Shown here piece after piece: positions 8,920-18,189 of a stretch of 64,000 nucleotides of DNA. The notes beneath the pieces were generated by a model that worked only from the letters and a program-made list of their open reading frames with translations, had not been told where the DNA came from and ran no database searches. Numbering within the stretch: the first letter of the stretch is position 1; each line of letters begins with the position of its first letter. The DNA comes from Cellulomonas sp. Root485. Its GTDB lineage: Bacteria > Actinomycetota > Actinomycetes > Actinomycetales > Cellulomonadaceae. The translations under genes and the position numbers were made by a program. The stretch lies in contig NZ_LMFC01000003.1 of NCBI RefSeq assembly GCF_001426705.1, positions 636,841 through 700,840 on the forward strand, given 5' to 3'.

Positions 8920-11900
8920 CGCCCACGGCGGTCACCAGGCGGCGGACCACCTCGTCCGGGTCCGACTCCCACTCCGTGGCCAGCACCTGCACGACACGCC
9001 AGCCGCCGGAGCGCAGCGCGGTGGGCTGGGTGACGCGGCGCTCGTCGAGGGAGTGTGCGGAGAGGCGCGCCGGCTGGTCGACGAGCACCCCGACCGTGTG
9101 CTCGGCCGCGCCGACCGGACGGAGCGCGAGGTCGGCGCGGAACGCGGACTGCCCGACGCCCGCGACGACCTCGACACCGGCCGCGCGGACCGCGTCGGCG
9201 ATCTGCTCCACGATCGGCGCGACCGGCTCGGGCGCAACCCGTCCGCTGCGGTCGCGCAGCCCGGTCAGCACACCCGCCGCTGCGGCCGCATCCCCGTTGG
9301 AGACCGCGTCGGCGTAGTGCAGGAAGCCGCGCAGGGTGTTGGCGCCGTCGTTGTAGGTGTTGGTGATCGCGGTGTGGTCGATGCTGCTGACCAGCACCAT
9401 GTGCCGGCGGGCGCGGCTGAAGATGACGTTGAGCCGCTTCTCGCCGCCCGCGTTGTTGATAGGCCCGAAGTTCATGCGCATCCGACCGTCGGGTCCGGCG
9501 GCGTAGCAGACGCTCATGAGGATGATGTCGCGCTCGTCGCCCTGGACGTTCTCGAGGTTCTTCACGAACAGCCCGACCACCTGGCCGTCCTCCTCGCGCG
9601 CGATCTCGGCGTCGTAGAGCCGCGCGAACTCGGCGTCCTCACGTCCCAGGCGTTCCAGCGCGCGCTCGATCTCGGACTGCTGCGCCTCGGAGAACGCGAC
9701 GATCCCGAGCGTCTGACCGGTCCCCCGCGCCAGCAGCTCGCGGACGACGTGCGCGATCCAGACGGCCTCCAGCGGGTTGGTGCGCTGCGTGTACACACCG
9801 TCGAGCACGCGCATCGCGCTGATGCTCCGCTCCAGCATCCCGTCGACGGCCGCAACGACGTCGTCCGGGGAGAAGGATCCGCCCGTCACCTCCAGCGGCT
9901 GTGCGCGTACGTGCGTCAGGGTCCGGTCCGGGATCGTGGTGAGCCGGCCCTCGTAGAACGCCGCGTTGCTGAACTGGATGAGCGCCTCGTACTGGCTGCG
10001 GTAGTGCCAGGTGAGCATCGTCGACGGGAGCCGCACGGACCCGACCGCCAGGAAGCTGTCGGAGTCGAGGACCACCCCGACCGGGGCGTCGTCATCGGCG
10101 ACGGGCTGGTCCGCGGCCGGCCCGGCCACCTGGAAGTACCGCGTCGGCGGCAGCTGCATCCGGTCGCCGACCACGATCACCTGCGCACCTCGGAACAGCG
10201 CCGGCACGGCCTCCTCGACGGGGATCTGGCTGGCCTCGTCGAAGATGACGACGTCGAAGGACGTGTCCAGCGGCAGGGTGTCCGACAGCGACGACGGGCT
10301 CATCAGCCACACGGGCCGCATCGCCGCGACGACGGCCCCGGGCTCGGAGGACGCGAGGTGCCGGATCGACTTGTACGCGCGGACCTTGCCGAACTCGTGC
10401 TCCAGCTCGCGCCGGCCGGTCATCCAGACCGCCTTGAGCGCGCGGTCCTCGGTGCTCATGCCGGTGACGCTGCGCTGCGAGTGCGCGACGGACTCCGTGA
10501 ACCGCGCACGCAGGCGGGCGGTGACCACGTCGGCGTTCGCGCGCTGGAGCGCCGGGGCGCGCTCGGCCACCCGGTCCAGCAGGTCCGCCAGGCGATCACC
10601 GTCGAGCCGGTTGAGGGCCGGCTCCTGCGCGCGGGCCTCACGCATCGACGCCGCGACGACGGCGTGCTCCAGCTGGTCCGGGGACGCGTCGAGGTGCCGC
10701 AGCGCGCGCAGGACGGTCGGCGCCGCGGCGAGGTCGCGCAGGGTGCCCGCCGCCGCGCGAACGAGCGCCTGCCCGTCCGCGCCGGTCAGGCCGCGCAGCT
10801 CGTCGCGCAGCGCGGTCATCGGGAGGTCGTCGGCACCCACGACGAGCCCGGACAACGCCGCCCGCACCGCCTCGACCTGTTCGGGGAGCCGGTCGAGGAC
10901 GTCGTCGGGCTCGGTGTCCGCGAGGCGCGTGCGCCACACCGCGAGCGCGCCCGTGTACCGGCGGATCGCGGTGATCCGGTCGCTGAGCACCGCGAGGTCG
11001 CCGTGCCCCCACTCCCGGGCGAGCTGCTGCGACAGGGCGTCGGCGCGGGCCGCGGTGTCGTAGCGCGCGACGAGGAGCTCCAGCGCCTGCGTCACGCTCG
11101 GCCGGACCTGGCGGTCGCCCGCGTCGAACCCCGCCGCGACCAGCCGCTTCACGCGCCGCCACCCCCCGTCGAGGAACTTCCACGCCGACGTCTCCCGTCG
11201 CCGGGCGATCTCCAGGGCAGCCACCGCGTCGGGTGCGGACAGCGGCTCGCGCCAGCCGACCGCGGAACGGTCGGCCGCGTCCGCGGTCGCCTCGACCGCT
11301 CGCCACTCGTCCGTCGCGTCCTGCAGCCGACGCGCGGCCGGGGTGCGCGGGGTGACCGCCGAGCCGAGGTCGCGCTGGACCAGCGGGGCGAGCACCGCGT
11401 GCATCTGCCCGATCGCGTCGGCGTCGTCGACCGTGAGCCCGTCGCCGTCGGACGACGCCACGAGCAGGGCGAGCACGGCGTCGATCGCCGCCGCCGCCTC
11501 GGAAGCCCGCTGTGCGACGACCGCGTCGGCGCGCGACTCGTCGAGGATCACGGGGTCGACCAGCCGGACCGGTGTGCGCGCGAGCACCGGGGCGGCCCCC
11601 GCGCGTGCCAGCGCGGACACCAGCGCGTCGACCAGCGGACGGGCGGGCACCCAGTCCGCCGGCTCGGGCAGCAGCGCCTGCTCCGCGGGGGCCAGGTCGT
11701 CGCCCCAGCGGAAGCCGCGCAGTGCGATCAGCCGGTCGAGCACGTCCTGCACGCCCGCGAGCGCCTGCTCGTAGGCACCGACCTCGGCGAGTGCGGCCGT
11801 CGTCGCCTCGATCAGGGCGGCCCGGCGGGCCTCCACCGCGTCCAGCGGCTCGTCGTCGGCCAGCCACCGCTCGTACGTGTCCCGCAGGCCGTGCACGAAC

Positions 11901-13861
11901 TCCTTCTTGTCCTGCTGGCTGTCGTGCACCAGCGTGCAGATCTCGCCGAGCCCCTGGGCGCGCAGCCGCGCGTGCACGACGTCGAGGGCCGCGCGCTTCT
12001 GGCACACGAACAGCACGCGCTTGCCGTGCGCGACGAAGTCGGCGACCAGGTTGGTGATCGTCTGCGACTTGCCCGTGCCGGGTGGTCCCTGGATGACGAA
12101 GTTGTCCCCGGAGCGGGCGAGCGCCACGGCGCCCACCTGCGACGCGTCCGCGGGGACCACCAGGTAGCGGTCGGCCACCGGGATGGTCGCGCCGTGCTCG
12201 GCCACGTCCCGCGGGGCGGTGGAGAACAGCTCGTCGAACGCCGCGTTCGCCATCGGCTCGGTCAGCAGGGCGTCGTAGTCGCGGACCAGGCTGAGCGTGC
12301 GGTAGTTGAAGTTGGCCAGCGTGACCATCGTCAGGTCGACGTCCCACGTGTACGGGTTGTCGTCGGCCGTCGTCTGCACCGAGAACGTCTCGACGACGTG
12401 CTGCGGCGCCGGCGCGTCACCCAGCTCGACCGACAGCGGGATCGGGCGCCGCTGGATCCGGTCGGCGTAGATCTGCACGCCCAGCGGCGCCCACGCGGGC
12501 CGACGATAGGAGTACGCGTACTGGCGGCGGCCGATCGTGGGCCGGCTGGACGGCCGACGGCGCCGGTAGGCCTGCAGCGCCACCTGCGCGCGGTGCTGGA
12601 CCAGCTCGATGCGGGGCTTCTCGACGAGGCCGACCACCACGGCCGGCTGCGTCGCGCGCGCCTGCTTCTCGATGCTCCCGCGGAGCTCCTCGATCGCACC
12701 GTCGGCGGCCAGGTCGATCGTCTCGGGCAGCCGCAGCCCGAACAGCTCGTCCAGCTGGTGGCGCAGCACGGGGTTGACCTCGGCGACCGTGCTGGTCAGC
12801 TCCAGCCGGTACGCATCCCGCACGCCGCGCTGCTTGGTCAGCGTCACCGGCGCCAGCACCAGCGGCGACTCGATGGGCGCGGTCGGGTCGTTCTTCACGT
12901 CGTGCCAGCGCAGGAACGCCACGACGAGCCGCAGCTGGTCCCGGCCGTACTCGGCACGGTCGCGACGGGCGGACGAGATCAGCGCGTCGAGCGCGGCCGC
13001 GGCGTACGGGGCGTCGTCCCAGCGGACCAGCGAGCCGACGTCGAGCACCTTGCCGTCCAGCAGCCGCGAGGACGCCGGCCCGCCCCACGTGAACAGCTGC
13101 GACGCGCGGATGTGCCGGACGTCGAGCACCAGGGGCACCGACGCCTCGGTGAGGTTGAGGGTCCGGCCGGTGGGCCGGAAGTGCAGCAGCGGGTTGCGTC
13201 GCGACGCGTCGAACAGCCGGTCCCGCAGGTTCTCCAGCACGGCGGCCCGACCATCGGAGCGAGCAGTCAGCACCCGGTCGAGGTCGAAGTCCTCGGGCTG
13301 GTCGCGGTACGACTCGAGCCGGGAGACGACGTCGGCGAGGTCCTGGGCGCGGCGCCGGCGGTCCGGCGCGATCATCGAGCTGGCGACCGTCGCGAGCACC
13401 GGGTGCAGGCCGGGATCCAGCGCGAACAGGTTGTTCCGGTGCTCCTGGAGCAGAGCCGCGTCGCCCTCGTCGGCCAGGTCCAGTCCGCACACGAGCGCGA
13501 CGAACAGCTCGCCCAGGCTGGCGATGTCGGTGAGCTCGTCGTGGTGGCCGGCGAGGTGCTCCCAGCGCTGCCAGCCCGCGACGATGCGGACGACGCTCTG
13601 GTCGGACTCCACCTCCACCGCGCCGCCCAGCTCGGCGGCGGCGATCGCGGCCCGGTTCCGGACCGGCGGCCCGGCCGTCGACACGTCGATCGACACCGGG
13701 TCGTCGCCCTCGTCGTCGAGCGCCGCGAGGCCACGCAGCGGAGCCACCCGCCCGGTCTCGTGCAGCGCCTGCACCGTGCGGAACATCGGCAGCAGCAGCC
13801 CGAGGACGTCGTCGGCCGGCAGACCACCCCGGTCGACGGAGCGCGCGATCAGCCGGCGCAT
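8903..13861 (-). CDS. Giant DUF4011-type SF1 helicase with kinase-like N-terminus and nuclease-like C-terminus
   Basis: A 1652-residue protein. Residues 18-185 look like a protein-kinase C-lobe that has lost its catalytic residues (LHETG..APL where HRD should be, SIDVSTAG where DFG should be, DIASLGELF like helix F). A DUF4011-like domain starts near 208 (LFDASRRNPLLHF). The SF1 helicase core has Walker A GPPGTGKS near 592, motif II DEASQ near 1208, motif III GDRMQLPPT and motif VI NVIFSRARR near 1476. The last ~110 residues resemble MTES_1575/Vsr-type restriction-endonuclease folds (FRADLAL...VLVDQ). Its ATG overlaps the M48 peptidase stop (TGATG), so the two are translationally coupled. DUF4011-helicase-Vsr proteins are known among antiviral systems; defence here is inference. 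Confidence 0.85.
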   Translation of the reverse strand: MRRLIARSVDRGGLPADDVLGLLLPMFRTVQALHETGRVAPLRGLAALDDEGDDPVSIDVSTAGPPVRNRAAIAAAELGGAVEVESDQSVVRIVAGWQRWEHLAGHHDELTDIASLGELFVALVCGLDLADEGDAALLQEHRNNLFALDPGLHPVLATVASSMIAPDRRRRAQDLADVVSRLESYRDQPEDFDLDRVLTARSDGRAAVLENLRDRLFDASRRNPLLHFRPTGRTLNLTEASVPLVLDVRHIRASQLFTWGGPASSRLLDGKVLDVGSLVRWDDAPYAAAALDALISSARRDRAEYGRDQLRLVVAFLRWHDVKNDPTAPIESPLVLAPVTLTKQRGVRDAYRLELTSTVAEVNPVLRHQLDELFGLRLPETIDLAADGAIEELRGSIEKQARATQPAVVVGLVEKPRIELVQHRAQVALQAYRRRRPSSRPTIGRRQYAYSYRRPAWAPLGVQIYADRIQRRPIPLSVELGDAPAPQHVVETFSVQTTADDNPYTWDVDLTMVTLANFNYRTLSLVRDYDALLTEPMANAAFDELFSTAPRDVAEHGATIPVADRYLVVPADASQVGAVALARSGDNFVIQGPPGTGKSQTITNLVADFVAHGKRVLFVCQKRAALDVVHARLRAQGLGEICTLVHDSQQDKKEFVHGLRDTYERWLADDEPLDAVEARRAALIEATTAALAEVGAYEQALAGVQDVLDRLIALRGFRWGDDLAPAEQALLPEPADWVPARPLVDALVSALARAGAAPVLARTPVRLVDPVILDESRADAVVAQRASEAAAAIDAVLALLVASSDGDGLTVDDADAIGQMHAVLAPLVQRDLGSAVTPRTPAARRLQDATDEWRAVEATADAADRSAVGWREPLSAPDAVAALEIARRRETSAWKFLDGGWRRVKRLVAAGFDAGDRQVRPSVTQALELLVARYDTAARADALSQQLAREWGHGDLAVLSDRITAIRRYTGALAVWRTRLADTEPDDVLDRLPEQVEAVRAALSGLVVGADDLPMTALRDELRGLTGADGQALVRAAAGTLRDLAAAPTVLRALRHLDASPDQLEHAVVAASMREARAQEPALNRLDGDRLADLLDRVAERAPALQRANADVVTARLRARFTESVAHSQRSVTGMSTEDRALKAVWMTGRRELEHEFGKVRAYKSIRHLASSEPGAVVAAMRPVWLMSPSSLSDTLPLDTSFDVVIFDEASQIPVEEAVPALFRGAQVIVVGDRMQLPPTRYFQVAGPAADQPVADDDAPVGVVLDSDSFLAVGSVRLPSTMLTWHYRSQYEALIQFSNAAFYEGRLTTIPDRTLTHVRAQPLEVTGGSFSPDDVVAAVDGMLERSISAMRVLDGVYTQRTNPLEAVWIAHVVRELLARGTGQTLGIVAFSEAQQSEIERALERLGREDAEFARLYDAEIAREEDGQVVGLFVKNLENVQGDERDIILMSVCYAAGPDGRMRMNFGPINNAGGEKRLNVIFSRARRHMVLVSSIDHTAITNTYNDGANTLRGFLHYADAVSNGDAAAAAGVLTGLRDRSGRVAPEPVAPIVEQIADAVRAAGVEVVAGVGQSAFRADLALRPVGAAEHTVGVLVDQPARLSAHSLDERRVTQPTALRSGGWRVVQVLATEWESDPDEVVRRLVTAVGVSPGR

Positions 13862-15009
13862 CAGCGCACCACCCGCGGGGAGTCCGCCGACGCCATTACC
13901 CTGGTCATCGCCCGGTCGCCCAGGTCCAGCTCGGCGCCGATCATCCGCAACAGCTCGTCGCCCAGACCCACCCGGCGGGCCAGCGCGAGGACCGCGCCGA
14001 GGTCGTCGGCACCGCCCTGGTCGTCGGCCGTCGCGAAGTCGAGCAGCACGGCCGCCAGGTAGGTGCGCGTCTCGGCGGCCAGCGTGGTGGGCATGTCGGT
14101 GATCGTCGGGGAGCCGCCGATCACCACCCCGAACCGCTGCGCCAGGTCGAGCGCCTCCTCGCTGCGCACGGCATCGTCGGCCACCAGCATCCACACCAGC
14201 GATCGCGTGACCTCCGCCAGCCGGTCCTGCCCGAGGACGTCGAGCACCGCGAGGTCGAGCTGCGGGCCGAGCGAGGCCCCGACCATCGCGTCGGCACCCT
14301 CACCGCGCTCCGCCCACTCCTGCAGCGCCCAGGCACGAAGGACCGTCTCCGGGTGGGTGCTGCCGGCGCTCGGCACGCTGTAGTCCACCTCGGCGGCCTG
14401 CCGCAGGTACGCCGCGGAGTCGACCTTGGCCAGCCCGGTGACCAGCTTGACCAGCCCGCTGACCGCGGTCGTCAGCGAGCCGCAGGCCAGCATCGCGCCC
14501 CGGTCCGCGACCAGCTCGGTGGCCAGCCGGAACCGGCGTGCGGTCTCCAGGTACTCCGACGGGGTGCGGGCGTCGGACTCGGCCGCGTCGAGGAGGCGTG
14601 ACGCCGCCAGGTACCGGCCGTCGTCCGCGGTCCACAGCACGTGGTGCGCCAGCTCGTGCCCCGCCACCGCGCACAGCTCGTCCGGGTCGAGCAGGTTCAG
14701 CGTGCCGCCGGTGAGGATCAGGACCGCCCGGTCCGGCACGAACACCAGCTCCGCGTTGGCGCCCTGGCCGCGCTCGTCGACGTAGATCTCGATGGGGAGC
14801 ACCACGCCGAGGGCGTCCGCGGCCCGCTGGACGGCGGCATGCACCTCCGCATGACCGGCCGCGTCCACCCGGTACGTCTGCCGCAGCAGCAGCTGCTCCA
14901 GCTCCGCCGTCGGCGTGGTGGGCCGCAGCGACCGGAACGCGACCGGGTTCTCGCGCTCCAGGACGGTCGCGACGTCGCGGTGGTACGCCAGCGGTCCCCA
15001 GACGGTCAC
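13861..15009 (-). CDS. M48-type zinc metallopeptidase, cytoplasmic
   Basis: A 382-residue protein with the gluzincin motif GHELAHH (zinc ligands H118, H122; catalytic E119) and a likely third ligand E165 in ATELVADRGA, the usual M48 arrangement. It lacks the transmembrane helices of HtpX-like members, so it should act in the cytoplasm. Residues beyond 230 form a long alpha-helical region without a recognised domain. GTG start at 15009 with GGAG five bases upstream. It is the first gene of a two-gene unit with the giant helicase and has no other leftward neighbour. Its target could be a host factor, a phage protein or the helicase itself; none is shown. Confidence 0.82.
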   Translation of the reverse strand: MTVWGPLAYHRDVATVLERENPVAFRSLRPTTPTAELEQLLLRQTYRVDAAGHAEVHAAVQRAADALGVVLPIEIYVDERGQGANAELVFVPDRAVLILTGGTLNLLDPDELCAVAGHELAHHVLWTADDGRYLAASRLLDAAESDARTPSEYLETARRFRLATELVADRGAMLACGSLTTAVSGLVKLVTGLAKVDSAAYLRQAAEVDYSVPSAGSTHPETVLRAWALQEWAERGEGADAMVGASLGPQLDLAVLDVLGQDRLAEVTRSLVWMLVADDAVRSEEALDLAQRFGVVIGGSPTITDMPTTLAAETRTYLAAVLLDFATADDQGGADDLGAVLALARRVGLGDELLRMIGAELDLGDRAMTRVMASADSPRVVR

Positions 15010-15183
15010 CCGCGCTCCCTTCGTCGTGGCCCGGCGACGATAACGCGAGCGGGGGACATCTTTGCTGAGTCTTCACATTCGCGCCTTGGCGCGGGGGTGT
15101 CGGGTTCGGCAGGGTGAGGCGGGTCCAGGCCGGACCGGACGCAGGGGGCGGACGGCCGGCGGACGCACACGCAGGGGGATCGC

Positions 15184-16962
15184 ATGACTGCTGCACGTCA
15201 CCATGCCCGCAGGTGGGGGGCACTTCTCGGAGTGCTTGCCCTCACCGTCACGCTCGGGTCGACCACCGCGACCGCGAGTCCGTCGTCCGACCGCACCGAC
15301 CGCACGAGCCGGGCGGAGGCCGCCCGGGTCGACCGCGTCCCGGTGCCCGACCCGCAGTGGTTCGACTGCAGCAGCGCCTTCGGCGAGCGCACCTCGTGCG
15401 GCACCGTCCAGCTGCCGCTCGACTACGACCAGCCGCGCAAGGCCACGACGGAGGTCGCGCTGCTGAAGCTCTCGGTCGCCGACCCGTCGCGCAAGATCGG
15501 CACCCTGTTCATCAACCCCGGCGGTCCGGGCGGCTCCGGGGTGCAGATCGCCGCGGCCGCGTCGTTCTTCCTGTCCCCGGAGGTCCTGGAGCGGTTCGAC
15601 GTCCTCGGGATGGACCCGCGCGGCACCAACTTCAGCAGCAACGTGCGGTGCTTCCGCAACCTCGGCGAGCAGGCGACCGGCCTGGCCGGTCTGAACGTGC
15701 CGTTCCCCGTCGGTGACGCCGAGACGGCTGCGTACGTCGCGTCGTCGAAGGCGTTCGGCGCCGCCTGCTCGAGCACCGGCACCCCGCTGTCCGGCTCGAT
15801 GTCGACGGCCGAGGTCGCTCGCGACATGGACGTGCTGCGCCGGATGGTCGGCGACCCGAAGCTGACGTACATCGGCTTCTCGTACGGCACCTACCTGGGG
15901 AACGTGTACGCGAACCTGTTCCCCGACCGCGTCCGGGCCGTCGTGATCGACGGCGTGCTCGACCCGCTCGCCTGGGCGGGTACGAACGAGAACGCGAGCA
16001 TCCCGCAGACGCAGCGGCTGAAGTCCGGCGAGGGTGCGTCGAAGGCGCTGGACGAGGTCCTCGCCCGGTGCGCAGCAGCCGGACCGGAGTACTGCCTCCT
16101 CGCCGGCCTCGGCGACCCGGCCACCGTCTACGCGGAGATCGTCGCGTCCCTGAAGGGGAACCCGATCCTGGTCACGGACGACGAGGGGAACCCGCTGTTC
16201 GAGATCACGTACGCCGTGCTGATCTCCGTCCTCCTGTCCGACCTCTACGCGCCCGAGGGCTCGAGCTGGGTGGACCAGGACCTGACCTTCGTGCACAGCC
16301 TCCAGAACCCGACCGACGCCGACCTGTCCGCTCTTCGGGCGGCATTCGTCACGCGGTTCGAGGCCCTGCACCGATCGGACAGCTCGCCGGCCGGCGCCCC
16401 TGCCGGGTTCCCGTACGACAACTCGTTCGACGCGTTCCAGAGCGTGCTGTGCACCGACGGGCGCAACCCGGCCACCGCCGAGGAGTGGGTGCCGGCGTCC
16501 GCCGCCGCCGACGCAGCCGCACCGGGCTTCGGACCGTTGTGGACGTGGGCCTCGGCGCCGTGCGCGTCGTCCACGTGGACGGTCCGCGACGAGGACGGGT
16601 ACACCGGTCCGTTCACCCGGAAGACCGCTGCTCCGGTGCTCGTCGTCGGCAACTACTGGGACCCCGCGACGAACTACGAGGGTGCCGTGGCCGCGGCCGG
16701 GCTGCTTCCCCGGAGCAGCCTCCTGTCGAGCGACTCGTGGGGCCACACGGCCTACGGCACGTCGGCGTGCGTGACCGACGCCGTCGACGCCTACCTGCTG
16801 ACGGGTCAGACGCCCGCAGCGGGAACCGTCTGCACCGGTGACGTGCAGCCGTTCACCGACCCGCTGGGCTCCGAGCCTGGTCCGCAGTCGCGCGGCGCTG
16901 CTCCGTCGCGACCCCTCCCGCCGGTGGTGCCGCCGCTGCCGGGTGCCGCGCCGCGCTCCTGA
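15184..16962 (+). CDS. Secreted alpha/beta hydrolase, tripeptidyl-aminopeptidase (S33/TAP-like)
   Basis: A 592-residue exported hydrolase. The N-terminal signal peptide (Arg-rich start, hydrophobic core about 12-28) ends in TATASP. The oxyanion segment NPGGPGGSG and the nucleophile elbow GFSYGTYLG are clear. The acid lies in NYWDPATNY and the His in SWGHTAYG near the C-terminus, in the C-terminal TAP-like domain. Relatives release tripeptides or hydrolyse esters outside the cell. A perfect hairpin terminator follows 12 bases after the stop, so it is monocistronic. The 174-base gap upstream (15010-15183) holds the divergent promoter region; no operator was recognised. Confidence 0.9.
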   Translation: MTAARHHARRWGALLGVLALTVTLGSTTATASPSSDRTDRTSRAEAARVDRVPVPDPQWFDCSSAFGERTSCGTVQLPLDYDQPRKATTEVALLKLSVADPSRKIGTLFINPGGPGGSGVQIAAAASFFLSPEVLERFDVLGMDPRGTNFSSNVRCFRNLGEQATGLAGLNVPFPVGDAETAAYVASSKAFGAACSSTGTPLSGSMSTAEVARDMDVLRRMVGDPKLTYIGFSYGTYLGNVYANLFPDRVRAVVIDGVLDPLAWAGTNENASIPQTQRLKSGEGASKALDEVLARCAAAGPEYCLLAGLGDPATVYAEIVASLKGNPILVTDDEGNPLFEITYAVLISVLLSDLYAPEGSSWVDQDLTFVHSLQNPTDADLSALRAAFVTRFEALHRSDSSPAGAPAGFPYDNSFDAFQSVLCTDGRNPATAEEWVPASAAADAAAPGFGPLWTWASAPCASSTWTVRDEDGYTGPFTRKTAAPVLVVGNYWDPATNYEGAVAAAGLLPRSSLLSSDSWGHTAYGTSACVTDAVDAYLLTGQTPAAGTVCTGDVQPFTDPLGSEPGPQSRGAAPSRPLPPVVPPLPGAAPRS

Positions 16963-16974
16963 CAGCCGAGTGCC

Positions 16975-17002
16975 CTGGCCGGGCGGTCCGCCGCCCGGCC
17001 AG
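16975..17002 (+). terminator. Perfect 12-bp hairpin after the secreted hydrolase
   Basis: CTGGCCGGGCGG, loop TCCG, then the exact reverse complement. It starts 13 bases after the stop codon. There is no T-tract, as usual in high-GC actinobacterial terminators. Confidence 0.7.
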
Positions 17003-17130
17003 TGCTCGCGGTGGCCCACATCGTCCGGACTGCTCTGATAGCGTCCCGGCGAGGTCGAGCCCGGAGCATGCTTCCTGGGTCGCGTCAGGGGATGACGAGG
17101 TCGCCGGTTCGGCGACGGCAAGGGGCAACG

Positions 17131-18189
17131 ATGACCGACTCCTTCGCGGCTGCCGCGCGGCGCTCGGACGACATCTGGGCCCGCCTGAGGACGGACCCGA
17201 CCGGGTTCCGGGTCCTCACCGGCGAGCGCACGACGGGCGCCCTGCACATCGGCCACTACTTCGGCTCCCTGCAGAACCGGGTGGCGCTCCAGGGCATGGG
17301 CGTCGAGATGTTCCTGGTCATGGCCGACTACCAGGCGATCACCGACCGCGACGCGGACGACGCCATCGCGGACAGCGTGCGGAACATCCTGCTGGACTAC
17401 CTCGCGATCGGCATGGACCCCGAGACCACGACGATCTTCACGCACAGCATGGTCTCGGCCCTGAACCAGCTCCTGCTGCCGTTCCTGAGCGTCGTGACGA
17501 TGGCGGAGCTGCAGCGCAACCCGACCGTCAAGGACGAGATCGCGCTCACCGGGGGGCGGGCGGTGAGCGGCCTGATGATGACGTATCCCGTGCACCAGGC
17601 GGCCGACATCCTGTTCTGCAAGGGCAACCTCGTCCCCGGCGGCAAGGACCAGCTGCCGCACATCGAGGTGACGCGGACCATCGCACGTCGGATGAACAGC
17701 ACGTACTTCGGCCGCGACTACTTCCCCGAGCCCGATCTGCTGATCAGCGAGACGCCGCTGCTCCTCGGCACGGACGGTCGCAAGATGGGAAAGAGCCTCA
17801 ACAACGCGATCTACCTGCGGTCGACCGCGGACGAGACGCTGGCGCTCGTCCGGCGCGCGAAGACGGACGCGGAGCGGTCGATCACCTACGACCCCGACGC
17901 GCGGCCGGAGGTCGCCAACCTGCTGCGCATCCTCAGCGCCTGCACCGACAGGACCCCCGAGTCCTGGGCACAGACGCTCGGTGACGGAGGTGGCGGAGAG
18001 CTCAAGCGCGTGCTGGCCGAGGCGCTGAACGACTTCTTCGCTCCGATCCGCGCGCGCCGGCAGGTGTGGGAGCGCGACCTCGACGGCGCCATGGCGGTGC
18101 TGCGCGCTGGGGTCAAGCACGCGAACGCCCTCGCTGACGACACCCTCGACGACGTGCGCAAGGCCATGCGGATGGACTACTTCGACTAG
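17131..18189 (+). CDS. trpS: Tryptophanyl-tRNA synthetase, unusual KMGKS type
   Basis: A 352-residue class Ic synthetase charging tRNA-Trp. The HIGH motif is LHIGH near residue 50. The second signature reads GRKMGKSLNN, whereas standard bacterial TrpRS has KMSKSD. The tryptophan pocket region FLVMADYQAITDR is present. ATG chosen at 17131, just before the conserved domain; upstream in-frame residues back to 17002 lack conservation. No Trp-codon leader peptide or T-box was seen in the 130 bases upstream. Some actinobacteria carry a second, indolmycin-resistant TrpRS, and whether this copy is that auxiliary type needs the rest of the genome. Convergent with the DUF2306 gene, stop codons overlapping. 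Confidence 0.9.
   Translation: MTDSFAAAARRSDDIWARLRTDPTGFRVLTGERTTGALHIGHYFGSLQNRVALQGMGVEMFLVMADYQAITDRDADDAIADSVRNILLDYLAIGMDPETTTIFTHSMVSALNQLLLPFLSVVTMAELQRNPTVKDEIALTGGRAVSGLMMTYPVHQAADILFCKGNLVPGGKDQLPHIEVTRTIARRMNSTYFGRDYFPEPDLLISETPLLLGTDGRKMGKSLNNAIYLRSTADETLALVRRAKTDAERSITYDPDARPEVANLLRILSACTDRTPESWAQTLGDGGGGELKRVLAEALNDFFAPIRARRQVWERDLDGAMAVLRAGVKHANALADDTLDDVRKAMRMDYFD

Noticed and set aside
9053-14062. Very long open frame on the + strand opposite the giant helicase
   Set aside because: Arg/Gly/Asp/Val-rich, no motifs; a GC-rich shadow of a gene with clear helicase motifs on the other strand.
17003-17130. Possible Trp attenuation leader or T-box before trpS
   Set aside because: No frame with clustered TGG codons and no T-box core sequence.
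15073-18120. Long - strand open frame opposite the secreted hydrolase and trpS
   Set aside because: Shadow of two motif-complete genes.
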